DNA from: E44-bin46 sp964354655
Lineage (GTDB): Bacteria; Chloroflexota; Dehalococcoidia; Dehalococcoidales; E44-bin46
Assembly (NCBI GenBank): GCA_964354655.1
Contig: CAYHAL010000034.1
Span: 1-12,177 of the forward strand
Direction: 5' to 3'
DNA: 12,177 bases
Made by a program: the position numbers and the translations under genes. Positions 1 through 6,908 of this stretch are shown piece by piece. The notes under the pieces were generated by a model, which made no database searches, was not told the origin of the DNA, and worked only from the letters and a program-made list of their open reading frames with translations. Each line of letters starts with the position of its first letter. Position 1 is the first letter of the stretch.

Positions 1-1823
1 CTGGCGTTTGTGGCACGTGCAAGGTCCTGGTTAAACAGGGACAGGTAGAAAGCACCAGGACTGAGAAGCTCACTGAACAGGAGTATAAGCAAGGGGTAAG
101 GCAAGCCTGTCAAAGCCGCATAATTACCGATTTAGTTGTTGACATCCCGGTAGAATCGCGACTGGAGAAAGCTGTTCTTGACCGGGAAAAGGTAGGTGGC
201 ATTCAACTATCGGAGGTCTTGACTACCGGCTGGGGATTCAACCCCCCGGTTAGCAAGCTCTATGTTGAACTCCCACCACCTACCTTGAAAGATAACATCA
301 GTGACCTGTCCCGGTTACTAAGAGGCCTAAAGAAGCGCTATAACCTCAGAAACGTAGAGGTAGACTTTAATGTCCTAGGAAGACTGCCCCAAATCCTGCG
401 GGATAGCGATTGGAAGGTAACCGCAACTACTCTGGTTACTACCACCAAAATCAAGCCGGACAAGCGCTGGACAAGACTAATTAACATAGAGCCTGGGGAT
501 ACCAGAGGCAAGCACTACTCGCTAGCCTTTGATATTGGAACCACCGGTGTCCGTGGACAACTACTGGACCTAAATCGGGGGAAAGTCCGAGCTGAGGGGC
601 TTGATTACAATGGGCAGATTAGCTATGGCGAGGATGTTATCTCCCGTATCGCCTACTCTCAAAAACCGGGTGGACTAAAAAAGTTGCACCAGGCAGTGGT
701 AGCTACCATCAACGGCATTATTACTAAGCTATTGGCTGAGTCTAAGGTCAAGATGGATGATATTACTCACCTAGTTGTCGCCGGCAATACGACCATGATT
801 CAGCTCTTCCTCAGTCTGGAACCTAAATATATTAGGCTAGCCCCTTATACCCCCACGATTAATACTGTGCCTTTGGTCCGGGCAACCTCCGTAGGTCTTA
901 AACTAGCCGAGCATGTTTATGTCTATGCCCTTCCTTCAGTAGCCAGCTATGTTGGAGCTGATATTGTAGCTGGAATTGTCGGGGCGGGGGTTTACCAGAG
1001 GAAAAAATTGACGCTCTATATGGATATAGGCACAAACGGTGAAATAGTCATCGGCAACTCAGACTGGATGGTAACCGCCTCCTGTTCCGCCGGACCAGCC
1101 TTTGAAGGTGGCGGGGTAAAGCACGGTATGATAGCTACCAACGGCGCTATTGAAGATTTTAGCATCAATCCGTCAAACTTTGAGCCGGTAATCAATACTA
1201 TTGGTGGAACCAAACCCAAGGGAATCTGTGGCTCGGGCTTGATAAACATCGTTGCCGGGCTACTTGAAGCCGGGGTTATTGGTCAGAATGGAAAATTTAA
1301 CACTAACCTCCCGACGAAAAGAATTAGACACGGGCGTGATGGCTATGAGTATGTTCTAGCCTGGGCACCAGAGACCCAAATTGGTAAAGATATTGTTATC
1401 ACTGCGGTAGATATTGATAGCCTTATTCGAGCCAAAGCCGCCATGTATGCCGGGTGCCGGACATTGACCAAAAGTGTCACCATTAACTGCTCCGATTTAG
1501 AGCAGGTGATTATTGCCGGTGCCTTCGGTAGTAATATTGATATTGAAAAGAGCATTACTATTGGGCTTCTCCCCGACATCCCTCGGGATAGATTTATCTT
1601 CATTGGCAACGGCTCCCTATTAGGGGCAAGGCTAACCTCCTTCTCCACTGATTTACTTGATGATGGGGAAAGGGTAGCTAAAATGATGACTAACTTTGAG
1701 TTGAGCGTAAATGCTGATTTTATGAGTAACTATACCGCCAGTCTATTCCTACCCCACCCCGATGCTGAGGAATTTCCCTCGGTATACAAAAGATTAGGCG
1801 AACTTCAAAAAGTAAGGGTGTAG
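1..1823 (+). CDS. acsV: Corrinoid reductive activator (RACo/AcsV-type), 5'-truncated
   Basis: This protein uses ATP to drive electrons onto inactive cob(II)alamin of the corrinoid iron-sulfur protein (AcsC/AcsD), restoring the methyl-accepting cob(I) state in the cytoplasm. The open frame runs in from the window edge (first full codon at base 3) and 606 residues are visible; the true start lies upstream. The first codons read GVCGTC, and a further Cys codon sits at 108-110. These are the last three cysteines of a plant-type [2Fe-2S] ferredoxin domain whose first cysteine is off the edge. A linker follows with the typical KLYVELPPP stretch (about 255-285). The ASKHA ATPase/DUF4445 part has phosphate motifs FDIGTTGVRGQ (about 528-560) and YMDIGTNGE (about 1017-1043), and the glycine-rich AGAFGSN near 1513-1533. 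A TTG at 219 is an internal codon, not the start. cooC begins 4 bases after the stop, so the two are surely co-transcribed. The family is clear; the exact symbol follows acetogen usage. Confidence 0.92.
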   Translation, partial: GVCGTCKVLVKQGQVESTRTEKLTEQEYKQGVRQACQSRIITDLVVDIPVESRLEKAVLDREKVGGIQLSEVLTTGWGFNPPVSKLYVELPPPTLKDNISDLSRLLRGLKKRYNLRNVEVDFNVLGRLPQILRDSDWKVTATTLVTTTKIKPDKRWTRLINIEPGDTRGKHYSLAFDIGTTGVRGQLLDLNRGKVRAEGLDYNGQISYGEDVISRIAYSQKPGGLKKLHQAVVATINGIITKLLAESKVKMDDITHLVVAGNTTMIQLFLSLEPKYIRLAPYTPTINTVPLVRATSVGLKLAEHVYVYALPSVASYVGADIVAGIVGAGVYQRKKLTLYMDIGTNGEIVIGNSDWMVTASCSAGPAFEGGGVKHGMIATNGAIEDFSINPSNFEPVINTIGGTKPKGICGSGLINIVAGLLEAGVIGQNGKFNTNLPTKRIRHGRDGYEYVLAWAPETQIGKDIVITAVDIDSLIRAKAAMYAGCRTLTKSVTINCSDLEQVIIAGAFGSNIDIEKSITIGLLPDIPRDRFIFIGNGSLLGARLTSFSTDLLDDGERVAKMMTNFELSVNADFMSNYTASLFLPHPDAEEFPSVYKRLGELQKVRV

Positions 1824-1827
1824 AGAT

Positions 1828-2643
1828 ATGAGTTTTAATATTGCTGTCGCCGGGAAGGGCGGCAGCGGCAAGACATCGGTGGCAAGTCTCATCATCCGCT
1901 ACCTGAAAAAGAACGGCTCAGGACCAATCTTGGCGATTGATGCCGACCCAAATGCCAACCTGGGGGAGAGCCTGGGTCTTGAGGTAAAAAAGACCGTCGG
2001 CTTGGTCCTTGATGAGTTTCAAAAGGATAAAATAAAAATCCCCCCGGGAATAACCAAGGATGTCTATTTAGAGTATAAACTAAACGAGATTGTAGTCGAA
2101 AGCGATGAGCTTGACTTGGTGACAATGGGCAAAGGTGAAGGCCCCGAGTGCTACTGCTACCCTAACCTTATTACCAGGAACTTTGCTGACAAGCTGGCGG
2201 GTAACTATGCCTATATGGTAATGGATAACGAGGCTGGGATGGAACACCTTTCACGAAGAACCACCCAAAATATTGATGAGCTGCTTATAATCTCCGACCA
2301 CTCAGTAAAGGGGGTCCGAACTGTAGGCAGGATAAGAGACTTAGTTGCCCAACTCAGACTGGCAGTGAAGAGGCAATCGGTAATAATCAACTTTGCCCCG
2401 GCAAAGCTGAACCCCCTTGTCGCTGACGAGTTAGTCAGACTAGGAATTGAACCCGCAGCTACCATCCCTTATGATGAAGAAATATATAAGTACGACCTCA
2501 AGCTAAAGCCGCTTCTTGACCTGCCCGACAGCTCCAAGGCGGTGAGGGCAGTCAATGACTTGATGGCTAAGCTGCTTAATAGAGATTGTTTAGCAACCTA
2601 TCCCCCTGACCCCCTTCCCTTAATAAGGAAAGGGGGAGTGTAG
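1828..2643 (+). CDS. cooC: CooC-type CODH/ACS nickel-insertion ATPase
   Basis: A MinD/SIMIBI-class P-loop ATPase that binds Ni(II) and couples ATP hydrolysis to maturation of the CODH C-cluster (and possibly ACS). The 271-residue product opens with a deviant Walker A, GKGGSGKT at residues 9-16, with the signature Lys10 plus Lys15. It continues with DADPNANL at 38-45, the CYC motif at Cys108/Cys110 (the CxC that binds nickel at the CooC dimer interface), and a Walker B-like VMDNEAG at 131-137. The start ATG is 4 bases after the acsV stop, and the SD-like region lies in the preceding gene's last codons. The core looks complete by about residue 255. The last 14 residues (258-271, YPPDPLPLIRKGGV) are encoded by a palindromic repeat that also provides the stop codon, so this tail is probably an acquired extension with no catalytic role. 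The assignment to CooC rather than a generic ParA/MinD protein rests on the CxC motif and the operon. Confidence 0.93.
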   Translation: MSFNIAVAGKGGSGKTSVASLIIRYLKKNGSGPILAIDADPNANLGESLGLEVKKTVGLVLDEFQKDKIKIPPGITKDVYLEYKLNEIVVESDELDLVTMGKGEGPECYCYPNLITRNFADKLAGNYAYMVMDNEAGMEHLSRRTTQNIDELLIISDHSVKGVRTVGRIRDLVAQLRLAVKRQSVIINFAPAKLNPLVADELVRLGIEPAATIPYDEEIYKYDLKLKPLLDLPDSSKAVRAVNDLMAKLLNRDCLATYPPDPLPLIRKGGV

Positions 2644-2720
2644 GTAAGAGAGGGGCTTCGCCCCTCTAAAATCTATTCCCCCTCTCCTTGAGAAGGAGAG
2701 GGGGAATAAGGGGGTGAGGT
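2599..2720. repeat. Compound palindromic dispersed-repeat element (REP/MITE-like)
   Basis: A short element built of nested inverted repeats. The outer arms are 2605-2616 and 2708-2719 (11 of 12 bases pair). Inside are three hairpins. The first is 2610-2621 with 2625-2636 (12 bp, one mismatch, loop AAT). The second is 2649-2656 with 2660-2667 (8 bp, perfect, loop TTC). The third is 2675-2689 with 2693-2707 (15 bp, perfect, loop GAG). The sequence is pyrimidine-rich then purine-rich, quite unlike the flanking genes. It overlaps the cooC 3' end and reaches into the folD upstream region. No T-tract follows any stem on the + strand, so it is not a standard intrinsic terminator, although as RNA it could protect or process the transcript. 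No transposase is present. Its dispersed nature is inferred from its resemblance to repeats of this composition; only one copy is in this window. Confidence 0.85.
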
Positions 2721-2776
2721 TAATAAACAACCTCCTTGAGAGAAGCGAAGAAAATTTGTTGTTAAAATTTTTGATA

Positions 2777-2782
2777 AAGGAG
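2777..2782 (+). promoter_or_regulatory. Ribosome binding site that fixes the folD start
   Basis: AAGGAG lies 6 bases before the ATG at 2789. It decides against the in-frame GTG at 2714, which falls inside the palindromic repeat, has no SD of its own and would add 25 residues foreign to FolD. It sits in an AT-rich stretch (about 2746-2790) that separates the repeat from folD. Confidence 0.85.
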
Positions 2783-2788
2783 TTAAAA

Positions 2789-3676
2789 ATGACAGCACAG
2801 ATTATTAGCGGCACCGAGATAGCCAAACAAATTCGCGAGGAATTAAAACAAGAGATTGCTGGACTCAAGGAGAAGCATAACCTCATACCGGGATTAGCCA
2901 CAATCTTGGTAGGTGAGGACCCGGCATCCCAGGTCTATGTTGGTCAGAAGGAAAAGACCTCCCTAGCCTTAGGCATATATTCAGAAAGGTATGACCTGCC
3001 GGCTGATACCAGCGAACCGGAACTGCTGGCGCTAATTGATAAGTTAAATAAAGACCCCAAAATTCACGGGATTCTAGTCCAACTGCCCCTGCCCAAGCAT
3101 ATCAACGAGACCAATGTCCTTTATGCCATTGACCCCAAAAAGGATGTTGATGGCTTTCACCCGGTGAATGTGGGCAAACTGATGATTGGCGAGCCAGATT
3201 ATTTACCCTGCACCCCCCACGGAATCCAACAGCTTCTAACCAGGTCTGGGGTTAAGATTGACGGGGCGGAAGTAGTTATTGTGGGTAGAAGCAACATCGT
3301 GGGCAAACCTATAGCCAATATCCTGCTCCAGAAGAAAAAGGGGGCTAATGCTACAGTTACTGTGTGTCACACCGGAACTCGGGACATTTCCTTTCACACC
3401 AAGAGGGCTGATATACTAATTGTAGCCGCAGGCAAACCCAAAGCTATCACCGCTGACATGGTTAAGGAAGGGGTGGTGGTGATTGATGTCGGTGTTAACC
3501 GGATAGGGAAAACAGCTGAGGGTAAGGATATTTTGGTCGGTGATGTTGACTTTGATTCGGTCAAGGAGAAGGCTAAAGCCATTACTCCGGTACCTGGCGG
3601 AGTTGGCCCTATGACCATAACCATGCTTATGCTAAATACAGTTAGGGCGGCAAAACTGGCTGCTGGACTGGCTTAG
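2789..3676 (+). CDS. folD: Bifunctional methylene-THF dehydrogenase / methenyl-THF cyclohydrolase
   Basis: FolD catalyses NAD(P)-dependent interconversion of 5,10-methylene- and 5,10-methenyl-tetrahydrofolate and hydrolysis of the latter to 10-formyl-tetrahydrofolate, two steps of the methyl branch of the Wood-Ljungdahl pathway. From the ATG at 2789 the protein has 295 residues, normal for the family. Visible motifs are VGEDPASQVYVGQK (41-54) with the YxxxK pair Tyr50/Lys54, the catalytic lysine; GILVQLPLP (94-102); the folate-pocket KKDVDGFHP (117-125) with Asp121; the nucleotide-binding IVGRSNIVGKP (164-174); VIDVGVNR (231-238); and the C-terminal signature TPVPGGVGPMT (266-276). The 12-base gap to the next gene indicates co-translation with the small ORF and acsD. 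Its placement inside the CODH/ACS genes ties it to carbon fixation rather than only to housekeeping folate metabolism. Cofactor preference (NADP versus NAD) cannot be read with certainty. Confidence 0.97.
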   Translation: MTAQIISGTEIAKQIREELKQEIAGLKEKHNLIPGLATILVGEDPASQVYVGQKEKTSLALGIYSERYDLPADTSEPELLALIDKLNKDPKIHGILVQLPLPKHINETNVLYAIDPKKDVDGFHPVNVGKLMIGEPDYLPCTPHGIQQLLTRSGVKIDGAEVVIVGRSNIVGKPIANILLQKKKGANATVTVCHTGTRDISFHTKRADILIVAAGKPKAITADMVKEGVVVIDVGVNRIGKTAEGKDILVGDVDFDSVKEKAKAITPVPGGVGPMTITMLMLNTVRAAKLAAGLA

Positions 3677-3688
3677 AAAGGGGAAAGG

Positions 3689-3907
3689 ATGGAATACGAG
3701 ATTGAGGAAAAGAGAGCTCCCGGCCGGGATAAAGTAGAAGTGCTCGGGGCAACCTATGAGAAGGGTAAGCCCGAGGGCGAGGAAATGGGAAAATGGAGGC
3801 ATAAGCTAAGGAACCGGGACGAGAAAATCAAATACTTGCAGACCGGTGAGCGGTATTGGTATGGAAAAGATTGGTATGGCAGTGAAAAGAGGAAGAAACC
3901 GGCTTAA
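3689..3907 (+). CDS. Small charged, Tyr/Trp-rich protein of unknown function
   Basis: I do not recognise this 72-residue protein. It begins at an ATG preceded by purine-rich GGGGAAAGG, 12 bases after the folD stop, and ends 15 bases before acsD, so it is embedded in the operon and very probably translated. By count, 34 of 72 residues are charged (12 Glu, 3 Asp, 12 Lys, 7 Arg; net about +4). There is no Cys and no Phe, and there is no hydrophobic stretch that could be a signal peptide or membrane segment. Nine aromatics (6 Tyr, 3 Trp) include a near-tandem WYG at 57-59 and 62-64 just before a basic tail. The composition suggests a soluble small protein, possibly partly disordered, with an aromatic patch for binding a partner. 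A role as an accessory of FolD, the corrinoid protein or CODH/ACS is inferred from position only. It is unlikely to be a spurious ORF, given tight spacing on both sides and its own SD. Confidence 0.72.
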   Translation: MEYEIEEKRAPGRDKVEVLGATYEKGKPEGEEMGKWRHKLRNRDEKIKYLQTGERYWYGKDWYGSEKRKKPA

Positions 3908-3922
3908 GTAAGGAGGCAAGGG

Positions 3923-4867
3923 ATGGCATTTGAAATCCCTAAAACAAAATATACCGGCAAAATCAGAGACATAACCCTGGGCAAAGGGGACAAAGCTATA
4001 ACTGTTGGCGGGGAGACGTCTTACCCCTTCTACCTATTTGAAGGCGGGATGCCCCATTTGCCCAAAATAGCCATGGAGGTCTGGGACTGTCCACCTCAGG
4101 ATTGGCCTGAAGCTGCCCTGGAGCCCTTCGCCGGGGTAACCGATGACCCGGTGGCTTGGGCAAAAAAATGTATAACTGACTATGGAGCGGAGATGATTGC
4201 CCTGCAACTAATCAGCACCGACCCCAATGGGCTTGACCGCGGAGCCGATGAAGCCGCCGAGGTTGTCAAGAAGGTAGTTGATGCCATTGATGCCCCCTTA
4301 ATTGTTTGGGGCACGGGTAATGAGGAAAAGGATACTGAGGTACTAAGAAAAGTGGCTGAGCTTTGCCAGGGGAAGAACCTGATTATCGGACCGCTTGAGG
4401 AAAAAGACCATAAGAAGATTGGCGCCTCAGCCATTGGCTATCACCATACGGTGGTAGCATCAACACCTATAGACATAAACTTGGCTAAGCAGCTTAACAT
4501 TCTATTGAGCAATCTCGGGGTTCCTGATGAGCAGATTATCATGGACCCTACCGTCAGTGGCATAGGCTATGGCATCGAGTATGCCTACTCAGTGATGGAG
4601 AGGATGAGGATGGCAGGACTAACCCAGGAGGACGAAAAGCTTCAGTTCCCGATTATCTGCAACCTAGCTAAAGAGGTGTGGAAGACCAAAGAACTACACC
4701 TTGCCAATGATGAGTTCAATATGGGAAATGCCAAGAAGAGGGGCATCTTAATGGAAGCCATGTCAGCTATGGTCTTACTTCTAGCCGGGGCGGATGTGAT
4801 AATCATGAGGCACCCGGAGGCAATAAGGTTAGTCCGAGAGATGATAGCTGAGCTGACAGCCCAATAG
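3923..4867 (+). CDS. acsD: Corrinoid iron-sulfur protein small subunit (CoFeSP beta/delta)
   Basis: Small subunit of the heterodimeric corrinoid iron-sulfur protein that carries the methyl group from AcsE to AcsB. The 314-residue product is the expected length and is a TIM-barrel protein of the CdhD/AcsD family. Recognisable stretches include an N-terminal FEIPKTKYTGKI (residues 3-14), VGGETSYPFYLFEG (about 28-41) and MEVWDCPPQDWP (about 51-62). Further on are the HHTVVASTPIDINLAKQLN region (about 174-192), MDPTVSGIGYGIEY (about 211-225) and a C-terminal LLLAGADVIIMRHPEA. It contains no cluster-binding cysteine motif, as expected, because the [4Fe-4S] cluster is in AcsC. A strong SD, AAGGAGG at 3910-3916, lies 6 bases before the ATG. 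It is separated from its partner acsC by cooS and acsB, so the two CoFeSP subunits are not adjacent here. Confidence 0.95.
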   Translation: MAFEIPKTKYTGKIRDITLGKGDKAITVGGETSYPFYLFEGGMPHLPKIAMEVWDCPPQDWPEAALEPFAGVTDDPVAWAKKCITDYGAEMIALQLISTDPNGLDRGADEAAEVVKKVVDAIDAPLIVWGTGNEEKDTEVLRKVAELCQGKNLIIGPLEEKDHKKIGASAIGYHHTVVASTPIDINLAKQLNILLSNLGVPDEQIIMDPTVSGIGYGIEYAYSVMERMRMAGLTQEDEKLQFPIICNLAKEVWKTKELHLANDEFNMGNAKKRGILMEAMSAMVLLLAGADVIIMRHPEAIRLVREMIAELTAQ

Positions 4868-4898
4868 AGTAACAAAGACTGGAAGGTGGAATAGTAAG

Positions 4899-6866
4899 AT
4901 GGCAGAAGCAAAAACCAAGAGCATTGACAATGCCAGTATAAAGATGATTGACAAGGCAACCAGTGACGGGGTTAATACCGCCTTTGATAGAGCCGAGACT
5001 AGGAAGCCCTGCCCCATAGGGGTTGATGGCAGTTGTTGCCAGAACTGTGGGATGGGACCGTGCCGGGTGCCCCCTCCCAAAGGTAAAGAGGAAACGCCAG
5101 AAGAAAAGCAAAAGCGAAGGGGTATCTGTGGAGCCACCGCTGAGACCATTGCCGCCCGTCACTTCATCAGGATGATAGCCGGCGGGGCAGCGGCTCACTC
5201 CGACCATGCCCGAGGTGTAGCCAAGCTTTTCCTAGCTGTAGCCAAGGGTGAAGCCCCAGGCTATGAGATTAAAGATGAGCAGAAGCTACTGCAACTGGCT
5301 CTGGATTGGGGGATAGAGATTGGCGACCGCAGTAATCAGGAAATAGCTATTGATATCGGTAAAATAGCCCTGGCTGAGTTTGGCAAACAGGAGGGTGAAG
5401 TCCTGTTCTTAAGGAGAGCACCGCTAAAGCGCCAAGAGCTATGGCGGCGGGAGGGAGCGGCTCCTCGAGGCATAGATAGAGAGGTGGTGGAGATAATGCA
5501 CCGGACCCATATTGGCGTTGACCAGGACTACCGTAACCTGCTCCGCCAAGGGGTCAGGTGCGCTATAGCTGATGGCTGGGGAGGCAGTATGATTGCCACC
5601 GAGCTTCAGGATATTCTCTTTGGCACCCCGGCACCAGTCTTGGGCAGGGTAAATTTGGGGGTACTCAGCTGGGACGAGGTAAACCTTATCATTCATGGTC
5701 ATGACCCGCTGCTTTCCGAGATGATTGTAGTCGCTGCTCAAGCCCCCGAGATGGTAGCCCTAGCTAAATCTAAAGGGGCTAAAGGGATAAATATCGCCGG
5801 CATGTGTTGCACTGCCAATGAGATACTGATGCGCCATGGCATACCTCTAGCCGGGAATTTCCTGCAGCAGGAGCTGGCTCTGGTCACCGGGGCAGTTGAG
5901 GCTATGGTGGTTGATATCCAATGTATAATGCAGTCCTTGCCCGACATCGCCCAGTGCTACCATACCAAGATTATCACCACCTCACCTAAGGCTAAAATCC
6001 CTGGGGCTATTCATATCCAGTTTGACGAGCGCAACGCTATGGAGTCGGCTAGAGCTATAGTCAAAACCGCCATTGAGAATTTCCCTAACCGAGGGAGTAA
6101 TATCAATATCCCCACGGAACAAACTGACCTAATCGCCGGATTCAGCCATGAAACTATTAACTACCTACTAGGTGGTCTGTTTCGGGCTTCCTACCGACCG
6201 CTAAATGATAATATCATCAATGGCAGAATCAGGGGGGTAGCCGGGGTCGTCGGTTGTAATAACCCCCGAGTCAGGCATGATGATATTCATACTACTATGG
6301 TTAAGGAATTAATAAAGAACGACGTATTAGTCATCCAGACCGGTTGTAGTGCCATGGCGGCTGCCAAAGCCGGATTGATGACCCCGGAGGCAGCATCAAA
6401 ATACGCTGGTGAGGGGCTGGCTTCGGTTTGCGAGGCAGTAGGTATTCCTCCGGTATTACACTTAGGTTCCTGTGTCGATAACAGCCGAATTCTAATCGCA
6501 GCTACGGCTATGGTAAAAGATGGCGGCTTAGGCGATGACATCAGCGAACTGCCGGTGGCTGGAGCGGCCCCGGAGTGGATGAGTGAGAAGGCAATCTCCA
6601 TCGGTCAATACTTTGTTGGCTCAGGGATATTCACCGTATTTGGCGTCAATTGGCCTACATTGGCGAATGAAGAGGTAACTAAATTCCTGTTCCAGGACTT
6701 TGAAGCCATATATGGTGGAATGTGGGCTTTTGAACCCGATCCAATCAAGGCAGCCCACCTCATGATTGGCCATATTGACAAGAAGCGTAAAGCCTTAGGC
6801 ATAGACAAAGCCAGAGAAAGGATACTCTACGATATGGCAATGAGACGGGAACTGGAAGCGGCTTAA
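4899..6866 (+). CDS. cooS: Ni-Fe carbon monoxide dehydrogenase catalytic subunit
   Basis: Interconverts CO2 and CO with low-potential electrons; here it should supply CO to AcsB as the CODH half of CODH/ACS (this subunit is also named acsA). The product has 655 residues, within the CooS range. All cluster ligands known from Carboxydothermus CODH-II have counterparts. Cys38 and Cys46 match the D-cluster, Cys47/50/55/77 the B-cluster, and the C-cluster is matched by HGH (266-268), Cys304 (in MCCTANE), Cys342, Cys453 (VGCNN), Cys483 (TGCSA) and Cys525 (GSCVDNSR). The spacings 304-342 (38) and 453-483 (30) match the known enzyme. Lys564 in MSEKA corresponds to the catalytic acid/base lysine. A modest SD (GGAAGGTGG, about 4881-4889) precedes the ATG. 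The 31-base gap after acsD and 42-base gap before acsB fit one transcript. No ferredoxin-like CooF gene is adjacent. Confidence 0.97.
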   Translation: MAEAKTKSIDNASIKMIDKATSDGVNTAFDRAETRKPCPIGVDGSCCQNCGMGPCRVPPPKGKEETPEEKQKRRGICGATAETIAARHFIRMIAGGAAAHSDHARGVAKLFLAVAKGEAPGYEIKDEQKLLQLALDWGIEIGDRSNQEIAIDIGKIALAEFGKQEGEVLFLRRAPLKRQELWRREGAAPRGIDREVVEIMHRTHIGVDQDYRNLLRQGVRCAIADGWGGSMIATELQDILFGTPAPVLGRVNLGVLSWDEVNLIIHGHDPLLSEMIVVAAQAPEMVALAKSKGAKGINIAGMCCTANEILMRHGIPLAGNFLQQELALVTGAVEAMVVDIQCIMQSLPDIAQCYHTKIITTSPKAKIPGAIHIQFDERNAMESARAIVKTAIENFPNRGSNINIPTEQTDLIAGFSHETINYLLGGLFRASYRPLNDNIINGRIRGVAGVVGCNNPRVRHDDIHTTMVKELIKNDVLVIQTGCSAMAAAKAGLMTPEAASKYAGEGLASVCEAVGIPPVLHLGSCVDNSRILIAATAMVKDGGLGDDISELPVAGAAPEWMSEKAISIGQYFVGSGIFTVFGVNWPTLANEEVTKFLFQDFEAIYGGMWAFEPDPIKAAHLMIGHIDKKRKALGIDKARERILYDMAMRRELEAA

Positions 6867-6890
6867 ACACCGTAGCCATAAGTAAATAAC

Positions 6891-6896
6891 GGAGGG
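6891..6896 (+). promoter_or_regulatory. Distant ribosome binding site of acsB
   Basis: GGAGGG is the only good SD before acsB, and 12 bases separate it from the ATG at 6909, longer than the 5-8 seen at the neighbouring genes. An in-frame TAA at 6903-6905 rules out any start between the SD and this ATG. The spacing may weaken initiation, or a weak AGTAAG closer in may help. Only the spacing is seen; any effect is inferred. Confidence 0.6.
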
Positions 6897-6908
6897 ATTG
6901 AGTAAGAC

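Noticed and set aside
219..236. TTG at 219 as start codon of a 534-residue protein
   Set aside because: The same frame is open back to base 3 and encodes the [2Fe-2S] ferredoxin cysteines expected at the N-terminus of this family, so the gene begins before the window.
2649..2707. Intrinsic terminator after cooC
   Set aside because: The stems are strong but are followed by purines on the + strand, not a T-tract; better explained as part of the palindromic repeat.
2736..2768. Possible promoter before folD (TTGAGA at 2736, TAAAAT at 2763)
   Set aside because: The spacer is 21 bases, too long for a standard sigma-70-type promoter, and AT-richness alone explains the match.
2714..2788. 25-residue N-terminal extension of FolD from a GTG at 2714
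   Set aside because: The GTG lies in the repeat with no SD; an ideal AAGGAG precedes the ATG at 2789, which gives the usual FolD N-terminus and length.
4803..5207. Minus-strand ORFs of 105-134 residues over the acsD/cooS junction
   Set aside because: They are antisense to the conserved end of acsD and the cluster-binding cysteines of cooS and show no recognisable protein pattern; they look like shadows.
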